Source of the DNA: Leptothrix discophora
Lineage (GTDB): Bacteria; Pseudomonadota; Gammaproteobacteria; Burkholderiales; Burkholderiaceae_C
Assembly (NCBI RefSeq): GCF_030705305.1
Contig: NZ_JAUZEE010000002.1
Span: 214,374-278,373 of the forward strand
Direction of reading: 5' to 3'
Length of the DNA: 64,000 nucleotides
Part shown: positions 26,543 to 34,131 of the stretch, in pieces
Layout of the letters: each line of letters begins with the position of its first letter
Numbering within the stretch: position 1 is the first letter of the stretch
The notes under the pieces: generated by a model
What the model saw: the letters and a program-made list of their open reading frames with translations, nothing else
Told to the model about the DNA's origin: nothing
Databases searched by the model: none
Translations under genes and position numbers: made by a program

Positions 26543-28066
26543 TCAGGCTTCGACGACCGGAATTTTTCCGATCTTCGCCTGCCAGATCTTCGGACCCTCG
26601 ATGTGGGCGCTGGTGCCGCCGGCATCGACGGCGACCGTCACCGGCATGTCGACCACGTCGAACTCGTAGATCGCCTCCATGCCCAGGTCCGCGAAGCCCA
26701 CGACCTTGGCCGCCTTGATCGCCTTGCTGACCAGGTAGGCGCTGCCGCCCACGGCCATCAGGTAGGCGCTCTTGTTGTCCTTGATCGCCTGGATCGCGAC
26801 CGGGCCGCGCTCGGCCTTGCCGACCATCGCGATCAGGCCGGTCTGCTCCAGCATCATGCGGGTGAAGCCGTCCATGCGGGTGGCCGTGGTGGGGCCGGCC
26901 GGGCCGACCACCTCGTCACGCACCGGGTCGACCGGGCCGACGTAGTAGATGACGCGGTTGGTGAAGTCCACCGGCAGCTTCTCGCCCTTGGCCAGCATGT
27001 CGGCGATGCGCTTGTGGGCGGCATCGCGGCCGGTCAGCATCCTGCCGTTGAGCAGCAGCGTGTCGCCCGGCTTCCAGCTCGCGACCTCGGCCGGCGTCAG
27101 CGCGTTCAGGTCGACGCGCTTGCTCTTGTTGTAGTCGGGCGCCCAGTGCACGTCGGGCCACAGGTCCAGGCTGGGCGCCTCCAGGAAGGCCGGGCCGGAG
27201 CCGTCCAGCACGAAGTGCGCGTGGCGGGTCGCCGCGCAGTTCGGGATCATCGCGATCGGCTTGCTGGCCGCGTGCGTCGGGTAGGTCTTGATCTTCACGT
27301 CCAGCACGGTGGTCAGGCCGCCCAGGCCCTGCGCGCCGATGCCCAGCGCGTTGACCTTCTCGTACAGCTCGATGCGCAGTTCTTCCAGCTTGTTGCTCGG
27401 GCCGCGGTCGAGCAGCTCGTACATGTCGATGTCGTCCATCAGGGCCTCCTTGGCCATCAGGACGGCCTTCTCGGCCGTGCCACCGACGCCGATGCCCAGC
27501 ATGCCCGGCGGGCACCAGCCGGCGCCCATGGTCGGCACCGTCTTGAGCACCCAGTCGACGATGCTGTCGCCCGGGTTGAGCATGTACATCTTGGACTTGT
27601 TCTCGCTGCCACCGCCCTTGGCGGCCACCGTGACCTCGACGGTGTTGCCCGGAACGACCTCCATGTGGATCACCGCCGGCGTGTTGTCCCTGGTGTTCTT
27701 GCGGGCGAAGATCGGATCGTCCAGGACCGAGGCGCGCAGCACGTTGTCGGGGTTCAGGTAGCCCTGGCGCACGCCGGCGTTGACGGCGTCGTCGATCGAG
27801 CCGGTGAAGCCTTCCCAGCGCACGTCCATGCCGATCTTCAGGAAGACGTTGACGATGCCGGTGTCCTGGCAGATCGGGCGGCGGCCCTCGGCGCACATCC
27901 GGCTGTTGGTCAGGATCTGGGCGATCGCGTCCTTGGCGGCGGGCGATTCCTCGCGCTCGTAGGCGCGGGCCAGGTGGGCGATGTAGTCGGCCGGGTGGTA
28001 ATAGCTGATGTATTGCAAAGCTGCCGCAACCGACTCGACCAGATCAGCGTATTTGATAGTAGCCAC
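26543..28066 (-). CDS. Class I (iron-sulfur) fumarate hydratase
   Basis: 507 residues. It converts fumarate and malate in the citric acid cycle. Cysteines expected for the [4Fe-4S] cluster appear in NSRMCAEGRRPICQDTG and MIPNCAATRHAHF, and TMGAGWCPPGMLGIGVGG is a family signature; GTTNTVEV-like VPGNTVEVTVAAKGGGSENKS fits too. The best start is a GTG at 28066 with AAGGG seven bases upstream. Codons 1-22 (28001-28066) use many A/T third positions (10 of 22), while the following 20 codons are almost all G/C-ending. This break sits next to the phage and suggests the 5' end and promoter were replaced or rebuilt by integration. Confidence 0.93.
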   Translation of the reverse strand: MATIKYADLVESVAAALQYISYYHPADYIAHLARAYEREESPAAKDAIAQILTNSRMCAEGRRPICQDTGIVNVFLKIGMDVRWEGFTGSIDDAVNAGVRQGYLNPDNVLRASVLDDPIFARKNTRDNTPAVIHMEVVPGNTVEVTVAAKGGGSENKSKMYMLNPGDSIVDWVLKTVPTMGAGWCPPGMLGIGVGGTAEKAVLMAKEALMDDIDMYELLDRGPSNKLEELRIELYEKVNALGIGAQGLGGLTTVLDVKIKTYPTHAASKPIAMIPNCAATRHAHFVLDGSGPAFLEAPSLDLWPDVHWAPDYNKSKRVDLNALTPAEVASWKPGDTLLLNGRMLTGRDAAHKRIADMLAKGEKLPVDFTNRVIYYVGPVDPVRDEVVGPAGPTTATRMDGFTRMMLEQTGLIAMVGKAERGPVAIQAIKDNKSAYLMAVGGSAYLVSKAIKAAKVVGFADLGMEAIYEFDVVDMPVTVAVDAGGTSAHIEGPKIWQAKIGKIPVVEA

Positions 28067-28432
28067 TGAAAACCCTTTACAAATCAACAAGTTAGCGCGT
28101 CGCAATAGACCAGTGTGACACCACTTGCTGTCAAAAACCTGTCTGTCACGATTTTGTGCAGGTCCACGCCGCACCCTGTGACACCCAAAAGCTCAATCAT
28201 ATCAACGACTTAGCTGCATATGCGCTGTCACATTCCGCAGCGTAGCATTTCCTCGCGGGCAGGTCCGTGCCCACAACAGCGTGTCTCCTACTTAGCTGCG
28301 CCCGCTAACAGCAGCCTCTTTTCCTCTTAGGGGGCTCGGCAAGATCAGCGGCATCTTTAGGTCGCCCTATGTGATCGTTTCTCGCAAACTAATCCTTATG
28401 CAATGTTGCATGTTGATTGTTAGGAGATTACG
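28067..28432. promoter_or_regulatory. Junction region: fumarase promoter, GTGACA repeats, palindrome
   Basis: 366 bases without a gene, at the change from GC-rich host to lower-GC phage DNA. It holds TGTCAC/GTGACA hexamers in both orientations at 28115, 28144, 28178 and 28226, an ACTTAGCTGC direct repeat (28208-28217, 28290-28299), and a 14-base palindrome ATGCAATGTTGCAT (28398-28411) 22 bases before the H-NS-like gene. These could be regulator or recombinase binding sites. No tRNA or integrase gene is present. Confidence 0.5.
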
Positions 28433-28921
28433 ATGTCCGCTGCTAAGACCCCCGCTGTTACGCCCGCAACTGCAAAACCTATCAAGGAGCAACCGTCTAT
28501 GGCTACCGAGAAGAAGCCCACCGTCGCAGACATCAATGCCGAAATCGCCCGCCTGCAAGCGCAGCGCGACGAGATGCGTGCATCCGAGATCACCGATGCT
28601 GTTGAAGGCTTCATCGCCAAGCTGAACGATGTCGGCCTCAGCCTGCAAGAAGGCATCGACCGCCTGAAGGAAAAGCTGCCGCCTTCCGCTGCAACCGCAC
28701 CTAAGACGACTCGCGCACCACGTGCATCTAACGGCGAAGCCAAGGCACCGAAGTCCAAGAAGGCATTTGTGCGCGGCACCACCTACCACAACCCCGCAGA
28801 ACCGGATAAGGACTGGGTTGCCGGAGGTGTTGGTGCAAAGCCAGGTTGGCTCGGTAAGTTGGTCAAGGGCAAGTCGTTCGAAGAGGCAAAAGCCATCTAC
28901 GAAAAGTATGCAAAGACCTAA
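28433..28921 (+). CDS. H-NS-like nucleoid-associated protein
   Basis: 162 residues from ATG 28433 (AGGAG upstream), or 140 residues from the in-frame ATG 28499, which has its own AAGGAG. The N-terminal half is a coiled coil (VADINAEIARLQAQRDEMRA) like the H-NS oligomerisation region. A basic Ala/Lys linker leads to a C-terminal TYHNPAEPDKDWVAGGVG followed by KPGWLGKLVKGKSFEEA. This aligns with the H-NS DNA-binding motif YxxPxxxxxWxGxGxxPxWlxxxxxxGxSxe. H-NS proteins coat AT-rich DNA and silence it. Here the gene sits at the host/phage edge with a terminator, so it may silence the phage or counter the host protein. Confidence 0.75.
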   Translation: MSAAKTPAVTPATAKPIKEQPSMATEKKPTVADINAEIARLQAQRDEMRASEITDAVEGFIAKLNDVGLSLQEGIDRLKEKLPPSAATAPKTTRAPRASNGEAKAPKSKKAFVRGTTYHNPAEPDKDWVAGGVGAKPGWLGKLVKGKSFEEAKAIYEKYAKT

Positions 28922-28943
28922 GCTGCACACAGCACCCAGTCAA

Positions 28944-28966
28944 GCCGCCCGCGAGGCGGCTTTTTT
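28944..28966 (+). terminator. Rho-independent terminator after the H-NS-like gene
   Basis: GCCGCC (28944-28949) pairs with GGCGGC (28955-28960), followed by T6 (28961-28966). It lies 23 bases after the stop codon and closes a monocistronic unit. Confidence 0.92.
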
Positions 28967-28999
28967 ACGTTCATATCCAGCCGCTTTTCAGTGATAAAG

Positions 29000-29007
29000 C
29001 ATAAATA
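29000..29007 (+). promoter_or_regulatory. CATAAATA late-promoter-like element
   Basis: CATAAATA, 28 bases before the small membrane protein at 29036. The extended form TGATAAAGCATAAATA (28992-29007) recurs exactly on the minus strand at 57435-57450. Confidence 0.6.
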
Positions 29008-29035
29008 ACTATGCAAACAACAAAAGGAGAGCGAT

Positions 29036-29131
29036 ATGGCAGGTTTATTCATAATAGTGTTAGTCATTGGGGTCGCAGCAATATTGGTGCAGCCCGCTGG
29101 CAAGAGTGACGACAGCGATAATAACAACTAA
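29036..29131 (+). CDS. Small single-pass membrane protein (31 residues)
   Basis: A short reading frame beginning MAGLFIIVLVIGVAAILVQP and ending in a charged, Asn-rich tail. The hydrophobic stretch of about 17 residues is a membrane segment with the acidic tail outside it. AAGGAGA lies seven bases upstream and a CATAAATA promoter-like element 28 bases upstream. A role in lysis or superinfection exclusion is possible given its size and position, but nothing in the sequence identifies it. Confidence 0.6.
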   Translation: MAGLFIIVLVIGVAAILVQPAGKSDDSDNNN

Positions 29132-29154
29132 AATACACACATAAAGGGGAAACA

Positions 29155-29541
29155 ATGAGAGCATTTATATATTCAGCAGTGGCTACCGTGGCGTTACTGA
29201 CTTCAGGCTGTGCGGCAGTTGCGCCAGCAGCAATCGTGGCAAGCACAATGCCAGATCGAGTCAATAAGAGCACCAAGCTGGCACCATACCCAGTAATCAA
29301 TCCCATCGCGTTTGATAGGAACACAGACTACAGCGCAGCCAATAAACAACTGGCAATCAAATACAGCAGATATCAGTTTTGGCCTAATGCAGCTGAAATA
29401 GATGCCGAGTGTAGGCAGAAGATCAATCTCGTAGCTATCGCAAACGGATTGACACCATTCACCGAGACATTCCGCATAAAGCACGATAGAGATATGGTGT
29501 TTGGAATCAGCTACTGCTACGCATCAATGGAAATCCAGTAA
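29155..29541 (+). CDS. Phage-encoded lipoprotein of unknown function
   Basis: 128 residues with a signal sequence and lipobox LTSGC (Cys near residue 20). The remainder has no family I recognise; it is polar with aromatic residues in SRYQFWPNAAEID and cysteines at ECRQK and SYCYAS. Phage lipoproteins serve as Rz1-type spanins or as superinfection-exclusion proteins. This one is much longer than Rz1, so exclusion or surface modification is the more likely guess. AAGGGGAAAC lies upstream. Confidence 0.6.
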   Translation: MRAFIYSAVATVALLTSGCAAVAPAAIVASTMPDRVNKSTKLAPYPVINPIAFDRNTDYSAANKQLAIKYSRYQFWPNAAEIDAECRQKINLVAIANGLTPFTETFRIKHDRDMVFGISYCYASMEIQ

Positions 29542-29560
29542 GTAGCAGCACACAAGACGA

Positions 29561-29582
29561 AGCGCCCCTGGGGCGCTTTTTT
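29561..29582 (+). terminator. Terminator between convergent small genes
   Basis: AGCGCCCC (29561-29568) and GGGGCGCT (29570-29577) form a hairpin followed by T6 (29577-29582). It ends the lipoprotein transcript, and its 3' edge overlaps the stop codon of the minus-strand gene at 29581. Confidence 0.9.
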
Positions 29583-29802
29583 ATTGGCTGTTAGCTTGGG
29601 GTTTCAGCTTCTGCCCGCCCCCGACGGCAACAAACAGAACACCGATACCAGTGCCAAAGTTCATTAGATCGAACTGGCCTGTATGCACCGTGACATAGAT
29701 TTGCAAGCCTAACGCAACCACAACCGCTGCACCACCCAGCACAGCAAGAAGCTCAAACGAAGTGCCGTCTTGTTCGGTGAATATGTCTTTCAGCAGCTTC
29801 AT
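29581..29802 (-). CDS. Holin-like small membrane protein
   Basis: 73 residues with two hydrophobic segments (about 18-38 and 48-63) and a basic C-terminal tail KLKPQANSQ. Size and topology fit a class II phage holin, but no family motif is visible. It is coupled by a four-base overlap (ATGA) to the coiled-coil membrane protein upstream. The pair is the best lysis-gene candidate in the phage region; no lysozyme or amidase gene accompanies it. Confidence 0.5.
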   Translation of the reverse strand: MKLLKDIFTEQDGTSFELLAVLGGAAVVVALGLQIYVTVHTGQFDLMNFGTGIGVLFVAVGGGQKLKPQANSQ

Positions 29803-30116
29803 TTGCCGACCATATCCTTGATCGCAGCCATTAGCTCGATTCTCATATCCTTGATGTCTTGCTTCAAGTCTGCAAAGCCGGAACGTTGCTCGGCTCTAAC
29901 CGATTCAAACTCTTTATCCATACGTGCTTCTATGCGGGCGACTTCGTCTTTGTGTGCCTTCTCTACAAGCTGTCGTTCCATTGCGTTTATCTTTTCCTCT
30001 GTGGAGGTGAATCGGTTATCGATGGCTGCTTTATCGCTGCTCCGTAGTGTGTTGATTATTCCGCCTGCTACTACAACGATCACGCCAAGCGCAGTCCATA
30101 TTGTGATTGGGTCCAT
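29799..30116 (-). CDS. Membrane-anchored coiled-coil protein (possible spanin or holin partner)
   Basis: 105 residues from ATG 30116, which sits six bases after AAGGG; the ATG at 30122 has no spacing to that site. An N-terminal membrane helix (ITIWTALGVIVVVAGGII) is followed by a long heptad-rich coiled coil (RFTSTEEKINAMERQLVEKA onwards). This architecture resembles i-spanin Rz or other lysis-accessory proteins. It overlaps the holin-like gene by four bases. No promoter element of the GATAAATA class was found upstream on this strand. Confidence 0.5.
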   Translation of the reverse strand: MDPITIWTALGVIVVVAGGIINTLRSSDKAAIDNRFTSTEEKINAMERQLVEKAHKDEVARIEARMDKEFESVRAEQRSGFADLKQDIKDMRIELMAAIKDMVGK

Positions 30117-30193
30117 CGCCATCCCTTTTGTGCCAAGTTATTTTTTTATTTATCGACAAGATTGGATAGCTGCGGTCCAGCATTCAGTCCGCG

Positions 30194-30201
30194 TATAAAT
30201 A
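30194..30201 (+). promoter_or_regulatory. TATAAATA element (exact T4 late promoter consensus)
   Basis: TATAAATA lies 28 bases before the small terminase gene. It is the one copy in the phage region identical to the T4 late promoter -10 octamer. Confidence 0.65.
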
Positions 30202-30229
30202 GTGATGAATCTACAAAAGGAATCCTCAA

Positions 30230-30703
30230 ATGGCTAAGAATCGCCCTTACAAGGAAACAAAGCGGGCTGACGTAAGTAGCGAAGGCCTAACCATCCGCCA
30301 GCAGGTCTACAACTTTGCGGCAAGTGGATATAGCAAGCGCAGCATCGCATCGAAGCTGGGTGTCAGTCTCAGTGACTTTGAAATCATCCTATCTGATGGA
30401 TCTAATGGAATACAGATTGCGTATGACGCTGGCTGTGCAATGTTTGAAGAAGTTCATATCGAAGCACTGGAAGCGATTATGGATGACCCCGAAACAAGCA
30501 AAGGACTCAAGGCAAAGATTGCACGCGAGAACCTAAAGGCTAAATCGGAAGAGTGGGCTCCACAAACACGCGCAGTAAAGGTCACCGTTGAGAAAGGCCC
30601 AACTGAATACCAGTTCGAATCATTCACGGAAGCGGAGATAACCAACATCGTCCAAAGCAGTTTGGAGGCGGATAACAAGACTAATGCAGAAAAAGACAGC
30701 TAA
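30230..30703 (+). CDS. Terminase small subunit (probable)
   Basis: 157 residues. IRQQVYNFAASGYSKRSIASKLGVSLSDF is a helix-turn-helix such as small terminases use to recognise the packaging site. The middle part has EALEAIMDDPETSKGLKAKIARENLKAKSEEW, seen in other phage small terminases. It overlaps the start of the large subunit by 20 bases, the usual arrangement. The identity rests on the helix-turn-helix and its position rather than on a strong family motif. Confidence 0.75.
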   Translation: MAKNRPYKETKRADVSSEGLTIRQQVYNFAASGYSKRSIASKLGVSLSDFEIILSDGSNGIQIAYDAGCAMFEEVHIEALEAIMDDPETSKGLKAKIARENLKAKSEEWAPQTRAVKVTVEKGPTEYQFESFTEAEITNIVQSSLEADNKTNAEKDS

Positions 30704-31997
30704 GAAGATAAAGCTGCTGCCATATCAATCAGAGTTTCTACACGACGAAAGCAGATACGTTGCTCTTGTAGCCGGACTTGGAACAGGTAAGACCAAAGCA
30801 GCAACCTACAAGGCCCTCCACCTGTTGCAGATCAACAAAGGCTGCGACGGCATCGGATGCGAGCCCACTGGCCCACAGCTATCCATCTTCACAACGGAGA
30901 TGAACAAGACGTGCCAGGAACTGGGCATCAAATACAACTTCAATGGCGGCGGTCGCAACAGCCCAGCGTTCTATGAGTTCGATATGGGCTATGGCCCGCA
31001 GAAGCTGTGGCTGGTATCAGCTGAGAACTGGCGTCGCACTTTAGTTGGATACAACGTCAGTTGGGGGTTCATCGACGAGTTCGACACCATCCCCGATAAG
31101 GACGACGCTGTAGCTTGTTGGAATGCACTGAATGACCGCATTCGTGATCCACGCGCCAAGTTACGCCAAGCGTTCTGCACAACCACACCTGAAGGCTATA
31201 AGCAGGTCGTGGAGGTGTTTGCAGAGGAAGTCTCTCCAGACGGATTAGTGACCAAAGCCAAGCCCAATCACAAGGTCTATCAGGTCGCTACTTCAGAGAA
31301 CATATTCCTCTCACCCAAATACAAAGAAGACCAGCTGCGCCGCTATACGCCTACGCAAGCGCAGGCCAAGTTCTATGGCCGCTTTGTCAATGCATACGGT
31401 CATCGCGTCTATGACTGCTTTGATCGCACACGCAATGCAACCGAACTGACGATCAACGACTTCCCTGCGAACTCGATCTTGCACGTTGGAATGGACTTCA
31501 ACGTAGGTGCAATGTCAGCGGTTATCAGCATCGTGCAAGGTGGTCGGGTCTATACCGTTGAAGAAATCATCGGTCCCGCTAACACCGATGCAATGGTCAA
31601 GGAACTCAAGTCGCGCTATCCCGGCCGCACCGTCTATGTCTATCCAGACAGCAGCGGTAAGAACCGTGCAGCAAGTGCAGATGGGGCTTCAGTCTCGTCA
31701 ATCAGCAAGCTTCAAGCAGCTGGCTTCCAGTGCTTCTTCAAAGGCAATAACCCCAGCATCGTCAAAGAGCGAGTGCCAGCGGTCAATGCGCTTTACCTAA
31801 ATGCATTAGGCGAATCACGCGCCTTTGTGAACATCACGCAGTGCCCGCAACTGGTCAAAGGCCTGGAACAACAGCAGTGGAAAGACGGTAAACCTGACAA
31901 GAGCAGTGGCTTAGACCACAGCTTGGATGCTTACGGCTACTTCTGCCACTTCAGATATCCAGTGCAAGGACAAGGGTCCATTTCTGTATACAACTGA
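30684..31997 (+). CDS. terL: Terminase large subunit (packaging ATPase/nuclease)
   Basis: 437 residues. The ATPase domain has Walker A VAGLGTGKT near residue 35 and Walker B WGFIDEFD near 130. The C-terminal nuclease has LHVGMDFNVG (first acidic residue), VYPDSSGKNR and GLDHSLDAYGYF (last acidic residue) as expected for the RNase H-like fold. It pumps DNA into the prohead and cuts it. The next gene is the portal. The packaging mode (cos or headful) cannot be decided from the sequence alone. Confidence 0.93.
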   Translation: MQKKTAKKIKLLPYQSEFLHDESRYVALVAGLGTGKTKAATYKALHLLQINKGCDGIGCEPTGPQLSIFTTEMNKTCQELGIKYNFNGGGRNSPAFYEFDMGYGPQKLWLVSAENWRRTLVGYNVSWGFIDEFDTIPDKDDAVACWNALNDRIRDPRAKLRQAFCTTTPEGYKQVVEVFAEEVSPDGLVTKAKPNHKVYQVATSENIFLSPKYKEDQLRRYTPTQAQAKFYGRFVNAYGHRVYDCFDRTRNATELTINDFPANSILHVGMDFNVGAMSAVISIVQGGRVYTVEEIIGPANTDAMVKELKSRYPGRTVYVYPDSSGKNRAASADGASVSSISKLQAAGFQCFFKGNNPSIVKERVPAVNALYLNALGESRAFVNITQCPQLVKGLEQQQWKDGKPDKSSGLDHSLDAYGYFCHFRYPVQGQGSISVYN

Positions 31998-32005
31998 GCT
32001 AAATA
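31998..32005 (+). promoter_or_regulatory. GCTAAATA late-promoter-like element
   Basis: It begins at the base directly after the terL stop, 27 bases before the portal start. Confidence 0.6.
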
Positions 32006-32032
32006 ATAAAAACGAGACAAGGAAAGACTTAT

Positions 32033-33529
32033 ATGTTCGGATCAACAAACGATGCACCTGTAGCACTCGGCTTCACAGCAAAGCAGCTGGTAGATATGCT
32101 CAACAACGATCGTGCTGTTGATGCGATGAAGGCGTTGAACTATCTCGACGGCCAACAAGAGTCGGAGCTAATCAAAGTTCTAAACGACCCCGCACGCGGT
32201 CGCCAACGCTGGAAGGAACGCGGACTGACTCCGCGCTTCCGCAATCTAACCAAGATGGTTGTAGAGAAGTCGGGCTTGCTGTTCAAGGACGCACCGCCCA
32301 CTCTTGAAATATTTGATGCAGGACTGGTTACTACAAACGAAGCGGCAACAGCGTTGCTCAATGAGTTGCTTACCCAAATCGAGTTTATAGAGTTCGGCAT
32401 CAACTTTGACACTGCACTGAGATTGCTCAAGACAGCAATGATATTGGTTCAATGGGATGCGGAAGAAGCGCACTGGTGCTTCGATATCCTGCACCGTGGC
32501 AACTGCGAAGTGATCATTGATCCACGCTCACGCAAGCCTATCGGTATGGTGCATAGGACAGCAGACAATGAGTTCTGCGTATGGACGAATGAAGAGGTTA
32601 TTGAAATCACGCAAGGAGAACACAGCCTGGGCGTGACCAACCGCGAAGCCAATCCATACGGAATCATTCCAATGGCGGTGTTCTACGACACCAATACACC
32701 ACGCACTGGCTTTTGGGTTGAGCAAGATAAGAGTCTCGTGAATCTAAACGAGATGGTGAACTTGCATATCACTGATTCGGAATACTCGATCCTGTGGAGC
32801 AAGATGAGCACGCTGTTCACAAACATGCGTCCAGCAGGCGATGGGGATTCGAACTTTGAAGTGGCCGAAGTGGTCAACAGCCCACTGCCACGCATCGTGC
32901 CCACCAGTGCGCAGTCACCCGGCTACCTTGCAGGGCCTGGCAGTGCAGTGGTGCTGGACAGCATGGGCGTTGAAAGCCCGTTCGTCCGCTACGAGAACCC
33001 CAACATCGATCTCAAGCCGCTCAACGAAGTCGTTGACAGCTGGATCAAGGGCTACGCAGGTGACTGGAGCGTCCGCATTGAAGTGGCTGGACAAGGCCGC
33101 GCACAGAGCGGCTTCCAGCTGGTGGTCGAAGAGAGCGACAACCTCGACCTACGCAAGAAGCGCCAGCGCATGTTCGAAAGCGGCTTCAAGCGCCTTTATC
33201 GCGTCTTAGCTGCTGTGTTCAACACCGCCAGCGGGGTGACTGCGTTCCCACCCGATGCACAGCTTGTAGCGGTGTTTGACGACCCAGTCCTGCCAGTGGA
33301 CATCCAAGTGCAGGAGACCGTGTGGGCGCAGCGCATAGCCGAGGGGCGTGCGACAACTATTGACTACTTCCAAGTGGTCTACGGCATCACACGCGAAGAA
33401 GCTGAGGAACGATATTTAGAAGTCATCGAATGGCAAAAGCGTGATGCAGTGCTGCGAAGCTCAATACAACCGATAGAGCCAGCACCGATAGACAGCACTA
33501 CCGATTCGAGCAACGTAGCAGATAAGTAA
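32033..33529 (+). CDS. Portal protein
   Basis: 498 residues; the length and position between the large terminase and scaffold genes identify it. Sequence landmarks include LTPRFRNLTKMVVEKSGLLF near the N-terminus and LNEMVNLHITDSEYSILWSK in the middle, with a helical C-terminal region (DLRKKRQRMFESGFKRLYRV). The portal ring is the DNA entry point of the head and binds the terminase. I cannot assign the exact Pfam family with certainty; a DUF4055-type portal is possible. AAGGAAAG lies before the ATG. Confidence 0.85.
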   Translation: MFGSTNDAPVALGFTAKQLVDMLNNDRAVDAMKALNYLDGQQESELIKVLNDPARGRQRWKERGLTPRFRNLTKMVVEKSGLLFKDAPPTLEIFDAGLVTTNEAATALLNELLTQIEFIEFGINFDTALRLLKTAMILVQWDAEEAHWCFDILHRGNCEVIIDPRSRKPIGMVHRTADNEFCVWTNEEVIEITQGEHSLGVTNREANPYGIIPMAVFYDTNTPRTGFWVEQDKSLVNLNEMVNLHITDSEYSILWSKMSTLFTNMRPAGDGDSNFEVAEVVNSPLPRIVPTSAQSPGYLAGPGSAVVLDSMGVESPFVRYENPNIDLKPLNEVVDSWIKGYAGDWSVRIEVAGQGRAQSGFQLVVEESDNLDLRKKRQRMFESGFKRLYRVLAAVFNTASGVTAFPPDAQLVAVFDDPVLPVDIQVQETVWAQRIAEGRATTIDYFQVVYGITREEAEERYLEVIEWQKRDAVLRSSIQPIEPAPIDSTTDSSNVADK

Positions 33530-33532
33530 AGG

Positions 33533-34099
33533 ATGCAATCATTCTATATATATCTATATCGGGACCCCAAAGATCAAACGCCAGTTTACGTTGGAAAAGG
33601 TATCCACAACCGAGCTTACATACACGGATCAGCAAGCAGCAACCCAAAGCTAAAGAACCTAATCCGGTGTCGTCGAGCCGAGGGCTATGTTATCGAGCCA
33701 ACTATCCATTACGAAGTAGATGAGGCAACTGCACTTGAAATGGAGAAGTTCTGGATCAACTTCTTCGGCCGAGCAGACCTTGGCGAAGGGACATTGTTCA
33801 ATCTAACTGACGGTGGGGATGGATGCGGTGGGTGGAATAGAGGTCGAGTGCTGACTCCATCGCACAAAGCCGCTATCGGTGCTGCAAATAAAGGACGGAA
33901 GTGTCCACCGAACAGCGAAGAAGTTCGGAAGAGAAAGTCAGAGGCGGCAAAAGGTCGTCCAAAAACTGAAGAGCATAAAAAGAAGCTCTCGCTATCGCAA
34001 ATCGGCAGAAAGAAAACACCTGAACAAGTTGAAAAGAACAGGCAAGCACAACTGGAACACAACCGCCGAAAACGAGAGCTTATTGAAAGTGATAAATAA
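33533..34099 (+). CDS. GIY-YIG homing-type endonuclease with NUMOD3 motifs (1 of 3)
   Basis: 188 residues. The GIY-YIG core is FYIYLYRDP and PVYVGKG, followed by Arg in IHNRAYIHG and Glu in EMEKFWINFFG. Repeated NUMOD3-like segments (TPSHKAAIGAANKGRK, SEEVRKRKSEAAKGRP, TEEHKKKLSLSQIGRK) form the C-terminal DNA-binding region. It sits three bases after the portal stop with no other function in its way, as free-standing homing endonucleases do. It ends with GAT AAA TAA, so its stop codon overlaps a GATAAATA element. Confidence 0.9.
   Translation: MQSFYIYLYRDPKDQTPVYVGKGIHNRAYIHGSASSNPKLKNLIRCRRAEGYVIEPTIHYEVDEATALEMEKFWINFFGRADLGEGTLFNLTDGGDGCGGWNRGRVLTPSHKAAIGAANKGRKCPPNSEEVRKRKSEAAKGRPKTEEHKKKLSLSQIGRKKTPEQVEKNRQAQLEHNRRKRELIESDK
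34091..34098 (+). promoter_or_regulatory. GATAAATA late-promoter-like element
   Basis: It overlaps the stop codon of the GIY-YIG gene and lies 33 bases before the scaffold start. Confidence 0.6.
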
Positions 34100-34131
34100 A
34101 AAATCATAAGCCGGATGGCAAGGAGTTAGTT

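Noticed and set aside
28067-28432. tRNA gene as integration target at the left edge
   Set aside because: No cloverleaf, no TTCRA T-loop motif and no CCA end could be found in either orientation.
33533-34099. Group I intron around the GIY-YIG gene
   Set aside because: The flanking portal and scaffold frames are complete and not interrupted; there is no room for intron RNA structure between stop and start codons.
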